Shown: positions 16,237 through 23,286, counted from the stretch's first letter. The stretch is 64,000 bases of DNA from CAVUPF01 sp963777915 (GCA_963777915.1 CAVZSH010000005.1:682001-746000); one strand, 5' to 3'. Notes: a model not told the origin generated them from the letters alone. Translations and numbers: made by a program.

Positions 16237-16425
16237 CTAATCGTCTGCGGGCGGTGGCGGCGGCGGAGGCGGCGGGTCGTTCGGCTTGCTCAGGTGGTTG
16301 TTCACCACTGCGCCGACCGCCCCCGCCACGCCCGCCTGGGCGAGCGGGACAATCACGTCCGTCACGACGCCGCGCTCTTCGATCTGAACATCGCGGCTCC
16401 CGCCGCTCGTCTTCTCCTCAGGCAT
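16237..16425 (-). CDS. Small hypothetical protein with poly-Pro tail
   Basis: 62 residues. ATG 16425 is chosen because AGGAGGG lies seven bases upstream on the minus strand; an ATG further upstream (16467) lacks this. The chain has a charged N-terminus (MPEEKTSGGSRDVQIEERG), a small glycine-zipper-like hydrophobic stretch (LAQAGVAGAVGAVVNNH) and a C-terminal run of nine prolines. No family recognised; the prolines are encoded by CCG/CCC repeats in a low-complexity stretch near 16245-16275. Confidence 0.5.
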   Translation of the reverse strand: MPEEKTSGGSRDVQIEERGVVTDVIVPLAQAGVAGAVGAVVNNHLSKPNDPPPPPPPPPADD

Positions 16426-16608
16426 CTCATCCCTCCTCTCTGGTCTTGGGTTGGGTTTTGGGGACATCCTCGGTTATAGCGTTGGATGCAGACGTTGCAG
16501 GAACGCAATTTGGATGCTGATCCACCTTCTGGCGGCGCTCGGCGTTTGGCTGCCCGGCCCGTTGAAGATCTTGTCGCCTGGGGGGCCTCAAAAACCACCC
16601 CTTTGGAT

Positions 16609-16638
16609 TTCGGGCATTTCTTCACGGAAGTGCCCGAA
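16609..16638 (+). repeat. 12-bp-stem inverted repeat upstream of leuA
   Basis: Arms TTCGGGCATTTC (16609-16620) and GAAGTGCCCGAA (16627-16638) pair fully with one G-U, loop TTCACG. No T-run follows, so it is not a standard terminator. A close relative lies at 18642-18670 downstream of leuA. The remaining part of 16426-16749 shows no gene. Confidence 0.7.
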
Positions 16639-16749
16639 TCACGAAAGGAACCTCGCAGCATGCTGCCCCGGAGGGCAGGGGCGATCAAGCCGAGCCACGA
16701 AGCGGTTACCAGGCCACCTTCGCCGTGCGATTGCGGTTCGCGCCCGGTG

Positions 16750-16883
16750 TAGACTGGCCCCGATGTACTCCTCCTCACTTCGACTTCTTCTCCTCCTCCC
16801 CCCTCGGGGGGAATAACGCGTGGCGGCCGCTGAGCCGCGAGAACAGCACGGAGAGGAAGCGAAATTGCGAGCAGGAGGTAGTT
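16750..16883 (+). promoter_or_regulatory. leuA leader region: promoter -10, leader peptide and attenuator hairpins
   Basis: A TAGACT -10 box (16750-16755) ends seven bases before the ATG of a Leu-rich leader peptide, so the transcript would begin at or next to the ATG (leaderless). Within and after the peptide are a GC hairpin around 16796-16812 (TCCCCCC/GGGGGGA, loop TC or TCGG) and GCGGC-CGCTGA-GCCGC (about 16823-16838), before the leuA ribosome site AGGAGG (16873-16878). This order (leader peptide rich in the pathway product, then competing hairpins) is the layout of leucine attenuation known for actinobacterial leuA. The -35 box is not clear. Confidence 0.65.
16763..16816 (+). CDS. leuA leader peptide
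   Basis: 17-residue peptide MYSSSLRLLLLLPPRGE, ATG 16763 to TAA 16814-16816, 67 bp before leuA. Six of its residues are leucine: CTT CGA CTT CTT CTC CTC CTC. Ribosome stalling at these codons when charged tRNA-Leu is scarce would change downstream RNA folding and let leuA be expressed. The peptide itself is expected to have no other function. Actinobacterial leuA genes are known to have such leaders. The identification rests on the Leu run, its position and a -10 box placed for leaderless translation. Confidence 0.75.
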   Translation: MYSSSLRLLLLLPPRGE

Positions 16884-18584
16884 GTGTCATCGATGCCATT
16901 CCATAAGTACGCGCCCTACCCAAGCGTCGAGCTGCCGGACCGAACCTGGCCGGATACCCGCATCAACGCAGCGCCGGTCTGGGCGAGCGTCGACCTCCGA
17001 GACGGCAATCAGGCGCTGGACCCGCCGATGGACACGGATCGCAAGCGGCGCCTGTTCGATGTACTGGTGAACCGCGTCGGCCTCAAGGAGGTCGAGGTCG
17101 GCTTTCCTGCCGCGGCAGAGGCTGAGTTCGAGTTCATGCGAATCCTCGCAACCGAGGAACTGATCCCTGACGACGTGACTGTGATGGTCCTGACGCAGGC
17201 GCGCGAGGAGCTGATCGCCAAGACCTTCGAGAGCCTCGACGGGCTGCCGCGGGCGATCGTCCACCTCTACAACTCGACCTCCACAACCCAGCGGCGGGTC
17301 GTCTTCAAGCTGGATCGTGCGGGCGTTCGCGAAATCGCCGTCGAGGGAGCGAAGCTATGTAGGGAGCTGGCCGAACAGCAGCCCGATCAGGACATCCGCT
17401 TCGAGTACACCCCCGAGAGCTTCACCGCGACCGAGCCCGACTACGCGCTTGAAGTCTGCGAGGCGGTGATGGACGTCTTCGAGCCGACGCCGGAGCGCAA
17501 GCTGATCCTCAACCTTCCCGCCACGGTCGAGTTGTCGACCCCAAACCTCCATGCCGATGTGATCGAGTGGTTCTGCCGCAACGTCTCGCGCCGGGACTCG
17601 GTGATCGTCAGCCTGCATCCGCACAACGACCGCGGTACCGCGGTCGCCGCGACGGAGTTGGCCCTGATGGCCGGGGCCGAACGAGTCGAGGGCACCTTGT
17701 TCGGCAATGGTGAGCGCACCGGGAATGTCGATCTGGTCACTTTGGCTCTGAACATGATGACCCAGGGGGTCGACCCCGAGCTCGACTTCTCGCGGATCAA
17801 CGAGGTTCGCCGGGACGTCGAATTCTGCAACCGGATGCCGATCGGCGAGCGCCATCCCTATGTCGGCGACCTCGTTTACACGGCGTTCTCGGGGTCGCAT
17901 CAGGACGCAATCAAGAAGGGCATGGAGGCAATGGAGGAGCTGCCGGACCCGGAGAATGCGATCTGGGACGTGCCGTATCTGCCCTTCGACCCAAGGGACA
18001 TCGGCCGCAACTACGACGAGGCCGTGCGCGTCAACTCGCAGTCGGGCAAGGGCGGCGTCGCTTACATAATGCGGGCCGAGCACGACCTCGAACTTCCCCG
18101 CCTGCTGCAGATCGAGTTCTCCCGTGTCGTCCAACGGGAAGTCGATGCCTCCAACGCCGAAATCACTGCCGAGCAGCTGATCAAGCTTTTCCGGCGCGAG
18201 TACATGGGGCATCCCGATGCGGCGCTGGTCAATCACGCCGTCACCAGCAACGACAAGGACCACATCTCGGCGCTTGACGCGACGCTCCAGTGCGGCAGCG
18301 AGCTGGTGCCGATCGCGGGGGTGGGCAATGGCACGATCGCCGCGTTCGCCAACGCGATCGAGCAGTGGCTAGATGTGACGATCAAGGTTCGCGACTACCA
18401 GCAGCAGACGCTTAGCGACGGGACCGATGCGAAGGCGATCTCATATGTGAAGCTGAGCATCGGAGATGACACGGCCTGGGGCGTGGGTGAAGACACCGAC
18501 ACCGCGAAGGCCAATTTCGACGCGGTTCTCTCGGCGCTGACTCGCATCCCGGGAGCACTCGACCGTCTCGCCGGCCTTCGCTGA
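16884..18584 (+). CDS. leuA: 2-isopropylmalate synthase (long form)
   Basis: About 566 residues from GTG 16884, five bases after AGGAGG; ATG 16893 (MPFHKYAPYP) is the alternative. Condenses acetyl-CoA with 2-oxoisovalerate, the committed step of leucine synthesis. The DRE-TIM barrel begins SVDLRDGNQALDPPM; the metal-binding His pair is in LHPHNDRGTAVAATELA and the family signature in GTLFGNGERTGNVDL. A C-terminal regulatory domain (YVKLSIGDDTAWGVGEDTDTA) that gives leucine feedback inhibition is present, as in Mycobacterium LeuA. Regulated by a leader-peptide attenuator. Its location between the two tRNA-Gly att copies is unusual for a core gene. Confidence 0.95.
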   Translation: MSSMPFHKYAPYPSVELPDRTWPDTRINAAPVWASVDLRDGNQALDPPMDTDRKRRLFDVLVNRVGLKEVEVGFPAAAEAEFEFMRILATEELIPDDVTVMVLTQAREELIAKTFESLDGLPRAIVHLYNSTSTTQRRVVFKLDRAGVREIAVEGAKLCRELAEQQPDQDIRFEYTPESFTATEPDYALEVCEAVMDVFEPTPERKLILNLPATVELSTPNLHADVIEWFCRNVSRRDSVIVSLHPHNDRGTAVAATELALMAGAERVEGTLFGNGERTGNVDLVTLALNMMTQGVDPELDFSRINEVRRDVEFCNRMPIGERHPYVGDLVYTAFSGSHQDAIKKGMEAMEELPDPENAIWDVPYLPFDPRDIGRNYDEAVRVNSQSGKGGVAYIMRAEHDLELPRLLQIEFSRVVQREVDASNAEITAEQLIKLFRREYMGHPDAALVNHAVTSNDKDHISALDATLQCGSELVPIAGVGNGTIAAFANAIEQWLDVTIKVRDYQQQTLSDGTDAKAISYVKLSIGDDTAWGVGEDTDTAKANFDAVLSALTRIPGALDRLAGLR

Positions 18585-18641
18585 GACCGGCTGTCGACCT
18601 GTTGCGGGGGCCCAGGCGGAAATCGAACCGGCCTCTCGCGT

Positions 18642-18670
18642 TTCGGGCACTTCTGCGCCGAAGTTCCCAA
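18642..18670 (+). repeat. Inverted repeat downstream of leuA, related to 16609-16638
   Basis: Arms TTCGGGCACTTC (18642-18653) and GAAGTTCCCAA (18660-18670), loop TGCGCC, with two mismatches. The left arm equals the complement of the right arm of the hairpin at 16609-16638. So leuA lies between two related stem-loops. There is no T-run. Confidence 0.6.
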
Positions 18671-18675
18671 TTCGC

Positions 18676-18705
18676 TGCATATCGACGCATATCGGCGCGT
18701 ATTTG
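18676..18705 (+). repeat. Three imperfect 10-bp tandem units
   Basis: TGCATATCGA, CGCATATCGG and CGCGTATTTG follow each other without gaps. Removing the IS66 insertion puts them about 90 bp from attR, the distance at which recombinase arm-type sites usually occur. This role is inference. Confidence 0.5.
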
Positions 18706-18752
18706 TGATCGGGGCTATCGGCAGTGCGGTTACGAAACCCCTGCAAGTCGCC

Positions 18753-18760
18753 ACCTTTGC
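18753..18760 (+). repeat. IS66 target-site duplication, left copy
   Basis: ACCTTTGC immediately left of the IS end; the identical 8 bp lie at 20292-20299 immediately right of the other end. Confidence 0.93.
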
Positions 18761-18775
18761 GTAAGCGTTCAGCCC
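18761..18775 (+). repeat. IS66 left terminal inverted repeat
   Basis: GTAAGCGTTCAGCCC, exact complement of 20277-20291. The GTAA start is usual for IS66 ends. Confidence 0.93.
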
Positions 18776-18815
18776 CACGGGGGGACATAACCCGAGCGCG
18801 GCGAACTCCTTTGGC

Positions 18816-20249
18816 GTGGAGCGCGCCGAGGCCGAAACGGTCTATGACGCCGGCCGTGAGGCCTGTGTCGAGTTCCTGGTCGAGCTGACGGCGCGCTACG
18901 AACGCCAGGTCACCCGCCTGGAGGCACGGATCGAGCGCCTCGAGGAGAAGCTGCGCGAGAACTCCCAGAACTCCTCGCGCCCGCCCTCGGCCGACCCGGC
19001 GGGCAAGGCTCCTCAGCCAAAGCGCGAGTCGAGCACACGCAAGCAGGGCGGGCAGCCCGGCCACGAGGGCAGGGCCCGCAAGCTCGTGGCCGAATCGGAG
19101 CTGGACGAGATCGTCGAGCACTGGCCGAAGCGCTGCTCGGGCTGCGGCCGGGGCTTCGATCCCGGCGAGCCCCATGACCTCGCCGCCGCGCCCCACCGCC
19201 ACCAGGTCATGGAGCTGCCGCCGATCGCGGTGAGGATCACCGAGCACCGGGCCCACTCCGTGCGCTGTTCGGGCTGCGGGAAGAGCACCCGGGCATCGTT
19301 GCCCGAGGGGGTGGGGGCAAGCGCCTTCGGCCCTCGCCTACAGGCGGCGATCGCCCTGCTCTCGGTGCGCAACCGCATCTCCCGTCGCGACGCCTCAGAG
19401 CTCTGCGGGGAGCTGTTCGGCTGCTCGGTCTCGGTCGGCTCGGTGGACGCGATCTGCCAGCGCACCTCCGGCGCCCTCGCCGCGCCCTACGCCGAACTGC
19501 GCGAGGCGGTCAAAGACGCCTCCGTGGTCTGCGTCGATGAGACCGGCTGGCGCAACGCCGGGCAAAAGCGCACCCTATGGGGCGCGCTCAGCGAGGACTT
19601 CGCCGCCTTTCACATCGCCGCCGACCGCCACGAGCGCCAGCTGCCCGAGCTGATCGGCGAGAGCTTCGCGGGAATCGTCTCCTCGGATCGCTGGTGGGCC
19701 TATGACTCCCTGGACCCTGCCCGGCGCCAGGTCTGCTGGGCGCACCTGCTGCGCGACTTCCGCCGCCACTCAGAAGGCCTTACAGAGCAGGGGCGCTTCG
19801 GGGAGGCAGGCCTGGAGATCTGCCGGGAGCTGTTTGACAGCTGGGATGCCTTTGCCGTTCACGGAGATCGCGAGCGCCTGGCCCGCGAGATCGCCCCCGC
19901 CAAGCGCCGCCTGCGGGCATTACTCGAGCCCCACCGCAAGAAAAGCACCCTCAACCGTCACTTCCGCGCCTTCGCCCGCAATCTGCTGAAGCTCTGGCCG
20001 GCGCTTTGGACTTTCACCGAGATAGACGGAGTCGAGCCGACCAACAACCGCGCCGAGCGCGGCCTGCGTGGCGCGGTGATCTACCGCAAGGTCTCCCTCG
20101 GCAGCCAGTCAGAGGCGGGGGAGCGCTTCGCGGAGCGGATGCTCTCGGTCTCGGGGACCTGCCGGCTGCAGGGCCGCTCGCTGTTCGGCTTCCTGGTCGA
20201 GGCTCTCACCGCCTCCTCGCGGGCGAGCCCCGCGCCCTCGCTGGTCTGA
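18816..20249 (+). CDS. IS66-family transposase (TnpC)
   Basis: 477 residues from GTG 18816. Order of parts: N-terminal coiled coil and the typical NSQNSSRPPSADPAG stretch; HTH/linker with KQGGQPGHEG; zinc-binding region with CSGCGRGFD and CSGCGKST; catalytic DDE domain with Asp in VCVDETGWRNAG, Asp in VSSDRWWAYDSL and Glu in TNNRAERGLRGAVIYRK; C-terminal tail. These are the hallmarks of IS66 TnpC. The reading frame is intact and fills most of the element. It catalyses cut-and-paste or copy-out transposition of the surrounding IS. Confidence 0.96.
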   Translation: MERAEAETVYDAGREACVEFLVELTARYERQVTRLEARIERLEEKLRENSQNSSRPPSADPAGKAPQPKRESSTRKQGGQPGHEGRARKLVAESELDEIVEHWPKRCSGCGRGFDPGEPHDLAAAPHRHQVMELPPIAVRITEHRAHSVRCSGCGKSTRASLPEGVGASAFGPRLQAAIALLSVRNRISRRDASELCGELFGCSVSVGSVDAICQRTSGALAAPYAELREAVKDASVVCVDETGWRNAGQKRTLWGALSEDFAAFHIAADRHERQLPELIGESFAGIVSSDRWWAYDSLDPARRQVCWAHLLRDFRRHSEGLTEQGRFGEAGLEICRELFDSWDAFAVHGDRERLAREIAPAKRRLRALLEPHRKKSTLNRHFRAFARNLLKLWPALWTFTEIDGVEPTNNRAERGLRGAVIYRKVSLGSQSEAGERFAERMLSVSGTCRLQGRSLFGFLVEALTASSRASPAPSLV

Positions 20250-20276
20250 GTCGACCGGGGAGTTATGTGTTGGGCC

Positions 20277-20291
20277 GGGCTGAACGCTTAC
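20277..20291 (-). repeat. IS66 right terminal inverted repeat
   Basis: Exact complement of 18761-18775; followed directly by the second copy of the 8-bp target duplication. Confidence 0.93.
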
Positions 20292-20299
20292 ACCTTTGC
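20292..20299 (+). repeat. IS66 target-site duplication, right copy
   Basis: ACCTTTGC, identical to 18753-18760. Confidence 0.93.
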
Positions 20300-20327
20300 C
20301 GCTGGCTGGTCTCCGAGACGGGCCCAA

Positions 20328-20370
20328 TTGCCATGCAGAAGGTCGTGGGTTCGAGTCCCATCAGCCGCTT
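20328..20370 (+). repeat. attR: partial tRNA-Gly (3' half)
   Basis: Matches 40 of 43 bases of 5500-5542, from the anticodon loop TTGCCAT to the end of the acceptor and two bases beyond. No 5' half of a tRNA precedes it, so it is not a gene. The T stem has GTGGG/CCCAT against GAGGG/CCCTT in the intact gene: a compensated pair swap, as expected if one att half came from another functional tRNA-Gly. Confidence 0.87.
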
Positions 20371-20427
20371 CCCATTACAGAGCCAAATCTGGCGAGTTTG
20401 ATTGCCAGGTCTAAGGTCGAAAAAGGC

Positions 20428-20449
20428 TCTACGCGCAATCTACGCGCAA
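20428..20449 (+). repeat. Perfect tandem 11-bp repeat beside attR
   Basis: TCTACGCGCAA occurs twice back to back, 58 bp right of attR. It could be a pair of arm-type sites for the second integrase (21093-22232), or an operator for the toxin-antitoxin pair at 20548. Both ideas are inference from position. Confidence 0.55.
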
Positions 20450-20547
20450 CCTCCAGCCCCTCCTTTGACCTTCTTCTTGACTTGCGCGCGTCGCGCCAGA
20501 CGGCCATTTCGAGTCGATCCAACCCCGTCGCGTGCGAGAATTGCGCC

Positions 20548-20805
20548 ATGACGAAGGCCGAACTCCACCAGCTCGTCGACCGCCTGCCCGAGCGCGCAGT
20601 CGATGGCGCGGCGGTCCTCCTTGAGGAGATCAGCGACGGTCGCATCGACCCCGACCAGGCTGGGTTCTGGACTCGCGAGTGGCAGGACAAGGAGCGAGAG
20701 GCCGACGACGACCTCGATACCGGCCGGGTCACGCGCTATGAGGGCGACGAGGACTTCCTGGCCGCGCTCGACGAGCGCTTGAAGCCGCTGGATGCCGACC
20801 CGTGA
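20548..20805 (+). CDS. Antitoxin of a RelE/ParE-type module
   Basis: 85 residues from ATG 20548. Acidic and partly disordered: EEISDGRIDPDQAGFWTREW, then KEREADDDLDTGRVTRYEGD and EDFLAALDERLK. The AEREADEDIAAGRVTRFE-like segment is common in small antitoxins that wrap RelE/ParE toxins. The N-terminus MTKAELHQLVDRLPERAVDG resembles the DUF2281-type helix. It overlaps the toxin gene by 14 bp, so the pair is cotranslated. Antitoxins of this type also repress their own promoter. Confidence 0.75.
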   Translation: MTKAELHQLVDRLPERAVDGAAVLLEEISDGRIDPDQAGFWTREWQDKEREADDDLDTGRVTRYEGDEDFLAALDERLKPLDADP

Positions 20806-21088
20806 CGTTCTCGCGTCCTTCTGGCGCGACTGGGATCGGCTCACACCGCAACAGCAGCGGGAGTTCCGCCGGGCGGTGCAGCAGTTCATCACCGACCTCA
20901 AGGGTGGCGGCCAGGGCTTCCATCCCCGCCTGCGCGTCAAGCGAGTGCAGGGCAGCCCCGGTGTCTGGGAGATGAGCTGGGCGCCTGACGGGCGCGCGAC
21001 ATTCCAGTACGGCGAGGAGGTCCATCAGGGCCAGGCGCATGTCGTCTGGCGTCGCGTCGGCACACACTCGGTCTTCCGGCGTCCCTGA
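20792..21088 (+). CDS. RelE/ParE-family toxin
   Basis: 98 residues from ATG 20792. RelE fold sequence pattern: ASFWRDWDRLTPQQQREF, FHPRLRVKRVQGSPGVWEMSW, then DGRATFQYGEE and HVVWRRVGTHSVF at the C-terminus, the place of the usual R/H/F substrate-site strand. Such toxins cut mRNA on the ribosome (RelE-type) or poison gyrase (ParE-type); I cannot tell which. The final 41 bp lie inside a 365-bp direct repeat, and a lone copy of the toxin's last codons sits at 24200-24240. Confidence 0.78.
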   Translation: MPTRDVLASFWRDWDRLTPQQQREFRRAVQQFITDLKGGGQGFHPRLRVKRVQGSPGVWEMSWAPDGRATFQYGEEVHQGQAHVVWRRVGTHSVFRRP

Positions 21089-21412
21089 GCGGCTAACTGC
21101 CGCTCGCGAGCAGCTCGTCGCCGCTGGCACGGGCCGCACGGATCACCGTCTCGGCCGGCACGTTCGCCTCGACGCCCTCCATGACGTGGGCGTAGGTCGT
21201 GAGGCAGGTCTGCGGGGAGTGACCGAGTTGCTGGGCCACGTAGGTGATCGGCCGTCCCTCCCAGATCAGCAGCGAGGCGAAGGTGTGTCGCAGGTCGTAC
21301 GGCCGCGCCGAGCTGAGAGCCCCGAAGACGCGGCGGCGCCAGTTGCCGTAGTCGTGCTCGCTCCACGGCTCCCCATCGGTCCGCGGGAAGACGAGGCCGC
21401 CCGCCGGGCGAC
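21048..21412 (+). repeat. Direct repeat, copy A (toxin tail plus integrase C-terminus)
   Basis: About 365 bp, strongly similar to 24200-24560. It covers the last codons of the RelE-like toxin, the 5-bp gap and the first 320 bp (C-terminal coding part) of the minus-strand integrase gene. Copy A is intact in both frames; copy B has several frameshifts. Confidence 0.85.
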
Positions 21413-22232
21413 CGCGGGCGATTCGCCACTCGTTCAGGTCTTGGGCCAGGGGCGCCAGGAGCCGGATGCTCCGCGCCTTATCGGTCTTCGTGCCAGGCTT
21501 CAGCTCGCCGTCGACGAGCTTGCGCTCGACGAGCAGCCGTCCGTCTGTGAGCTGCTCCCAGCCGAGTGCCAGGGCCTCGTTATAGGGACGCAGGCCGGCG
21601 TAGGCCAGCATCGAGACCAAGGTTGCGTCTCCGAGTTGCCCAACGGCGAGCAGCTCTTGGCGGATGCGCTCGATCTCGGCAACCTCCAGTGGCTTCACCG
21701 GGGCCTTCTTGTGGGAGGGCTGTTCGAGGTATACGGCCGGGTTGGAGGCGATCAGCTCCAGCGCGACAGCTCGCTTGAGGATGCCGTGCAGCAGCGCCCC
21801 AGCCTTGGCGACCGAGACCCGCCCGGCACCCTTGGACAGAACCTCAACCTGCCAAGCCTCGATCAGGCGGGGGCGCAGCTCGGAGAGCTTGTAGCCGCCG
21901 ATGTAGGGGCCTATGTGCTTGTCGAGCAGCCAGCGGTAATTGCGCTGCGACTTCGGTGAGGAAAGCTTGCCGGTGGCGATCTTCCACTCCAGCCAGCGGT
22001 CGGCGAAGTCGCCTAGGGTTTCGCTGCCGGCGCTCAGCATTCCCAGGTCGCCGGTCTCTTTGAGCCGCTGAACCTTGTTCCATGCCTCCTGCGCGTCCTT
22101 CTTACGAGTGAAGCTGCGCTGCCGGTGATGGCCGCCCTCCAGCCAGCGGATCTCAATTCCCGCCTCGCTTTTCGGCGGGGCCGGAGCTACGGTCGCCGCC
22201 GTCTCTAGAAATTGATGCGCATCGTTTGGCAC
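21093..22232 (-). CDS. Tyrosine recombinase (second integrase)
   Basis: 379 residues from GTG 22232; the frame is open further upstream but there it is antisense to the gene at 22504, so the short form is preferred. An Arm-type N-terminus (IEIRWLEGGHHRQRSFTRKK) leads to a SAM-like core-binding domain (LGDFADRWLEWKIATGKLSS) and a catalytic domain with Arg in AYAGLRPYNEAL, Lys in GTKTDKARS, then YDLRHTFASLL (Tyr replaces the first His of H-x-x-R), LGHSPQ and nucleophile Tyr in TTYAHVM. It is transcribed towards attR at 20328, so it may have brought in the 20.4-24.6 kb segment. Its 3' end is duplicated as a wreck at 24245-24570. Confidence 0.85.
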   Translation of the reverse strand: MPNDAHQFLETAATVAPAPPKSEAGIEIRWLEGGHHRQRSFTRKKDAQEAWNKVQRLKETGDLGMLSAGSETLGDFADRWLEWKIATGKLSSPKSQRNYRWLLDKHIGPYIGGYKLSELRPRLIEAWQVEVLSKGAGRVSVAKAGALLHGILKRAVALELIASNPAVYLEQPSHKKAPVKPLEVAEIERIRQELLAVGQLGDATLVSMLAYAGLRPYNEALALGWEQLTDGRLLVERKLVDGELKPGTKTDKARSIRLLAPLAQDLNEWRIARGRPAGGLVFPRTDGEPWSEHDYGNWRRRVFGALSSARPYDLRHTFASLLIWEGRPITYVAQQLGHSPQTCLTTYAHVMEGVEANVPAETVIRAARASGDELLASGS

Positions 22233-22306
22233 TTGCGGCTTCAGCCCAAAACGGTCGGCTATGAGCTGGCCCGTCGACAGCACGGCGCAGACCCGGCGGT
22301 GATCGA

Positions 22307-22507
22307 GTGCTCCTGGCGAGCCCAGCAGCGCCTGCACCGGCGCTGGAGGCGGATGGCCGCCCGCGGCCGAACAAGAGCCCGCTGGCCCGCTACGTCTTTT
22401 GCCGCTGGGTTCCCGCCTGGCTCGATCCGACCCGCGATTGGGCGGTCGCTGTGGCGCCGGAACCGGCCGACCGCGACGCTCGGGGCGAGAGGGGGCGGCG
22501 GGGTTGA
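22307..22507 (+). CDS. Small ORF upstream of 22504 (doubtful)
   Basis: 66 codons from GTG 22307, ending TGA 22505-22507. The middle, ARYVFCRWVPAWLDPTRDWAVAV, reads naturally, and its stop overlaps the TTG start of the next gene (TTGA), a coupling signal. The N-terminal part is Ala/Pro-rich and less convincing. No family recognised. It lies divergent to the integrase. Confidence 0.35.
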   Translation: MLLASPAAPAPALEADGRPRPNKSPLARYVFCRWVPAWLDPTRDWAVAVAPEPADRDARGERGRRG

Positions 22508-22788
22508 GCGCCGAGGGCCACCGCCGGAGAACCGAGCAGGGCGGCACGATCGAGACGGCCGCGCTCCGCGGCTTTCTGAAGCGGGCGCTGGCCGACGATG
22601 CCGTGGCCGACAAGGTCGACGAGCTGATCTTCGAGCATGTCGTCGAGGACCGCTTCCATCCCTCAGTCGTAGCCGAGACGCTGCCGAGCGTCATCGGCGA
22701 GATCCTCGGAGCTGCCAAGTGCGAGGACTGGCAGGCGCTCGCCGACGAGCTGATCGCCGAGGCCCACGAAATCGACGGCGAGGTGTAG
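22504..22788 (+). CDS. Small hypothetical protein
   Basis: 94 residues from TTG 22504. Predicted helical and acidic: LRGFLKRALADDAVADKVDELIFEHVVEDRF, then PSVVAETLPSVIGEILGAAK and a tail EDWQALADELIAEAHEIDGEV. Composition is that of a genuine soluble protein. I do not recognise the family. It is one of several small genes of the second accretion segment and lies upstream of a toxin-antitoxin pair with 93 bp between them. Confidence 0.55.
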   Translation: MSAEGHRRRTEQGGTIETAALRGFLKRALADDAVADKVDELIFEHVVEDRFHPSVVAETLPSVIGEILGAAKCEDWQALADELIAEAHEIDGEV

Positions 22789-22881
22789 GGCGGTGGTGCG
22801 CGAGATCATCCTGTACCTCCCGAACGGCGGCTATCGTGCGACTCCAACCAACGCTTGTTGACGTTGTGCTACGTTGACAAC

Positions 22882-23286
22882 ATGAGCGAGACCGCAAATG
22901 TCTCGGTGCGCATCAACCGCGAAACGGCGGCGCGCATCCGGACGCGCGCCGAGGCCCGCGGCGAGCGGCTCTCCGATGCCCTGCGCCGCTACGCCGAGGA
23001 GGGCGACCGCGGCGAGACCCATCCGGGGATCGTCTTTCGCTCCGGGCCGGCGGGACGCCGCGCTGGCCTGGCGGGCGGTCCCGACGTCTGGGAGATCGTT
23101 CTGGCGCTGCGCGGGTCCGGAGACGGGCCTCAGGCGGCAGCGCGGCTGGCGGAGGAGCTGTCGGTCACCCCGGACCGGATCGCGGTTGCGCTTCGCTACG
23201 AGGCCGAGTTCCCCGAGGAGATCGAGGCTCGGATCGAGCTCCACGAGCGCGAGACCGCCCACTACGACTCGCTCGCGGGCCGCTGA
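22882..23286 (+). CDS. RHH-type antitoxin with DUF433-like C-terminus
   Basis: 134 residues from ATG 22882. The first 45 residues (ETANVSVRINRETAARIRTRAEARGERLSDALRRY) fit a ribbon-helix-helix DNA-binding unit. The rest (GIVFRSGPAG ... GPDVWEIVLALRG ... AARLAEELSVTPDRIAVALRYEAEFP) follows the DUF433 helical pattern that accompanies PIN-like toxins. The next gene encodes such a toxin, so this is the antitoxin and likely autoregulator. Upstream, ACGTTG is repeated 10 bp apart (22861 and 22871) within TGTTG...CAACA, right before the ATG: a plausible operator. Confidence 0.78.
   Translation: MSETANVSVRINRETAARIRTRAEARGERLSDALRRYAEEGDRGETHPGIVFRSGPAGRRAGLAGGPDVWEIVLALRGSGDGPQAAARLAEELSVTPDRIAVALRYEAEFPEEIEARIELHERETAHYDSLAGR

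Larger units (their letters stand above)
18761..20291 (+). mobile_element. IS66-family insertion sequence, complete, single ORF
   Basis: 1531-bp element. Ends are inverted: GTAAGCGTTCAGCCC at 18761-18775 and its exact complement at 20277-20291; similarity continues inwards (ACATAAC on both sides). The 8-bp direct repeat ACCTTTGC flanks it, the duplication length expected for IS66. It encodes only the TnpC-type transposase; the accessory tnpA and tnpB genes of canonical IS66 are absent, as in the shorter IS66 subgroup. The perfect ends and duplication suggest a recent, possibly active insertion. It sits between leuA and attR inside the tRNA-Gly island. Confidence 0.95.

Noticed and set aside
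22218..22718. Longer N-terminus of the second integrase
   Set aside because: The added codons are Ser/Arg/Pro-rich and antisense to a more natural plus-strand gene at 22504-22788.
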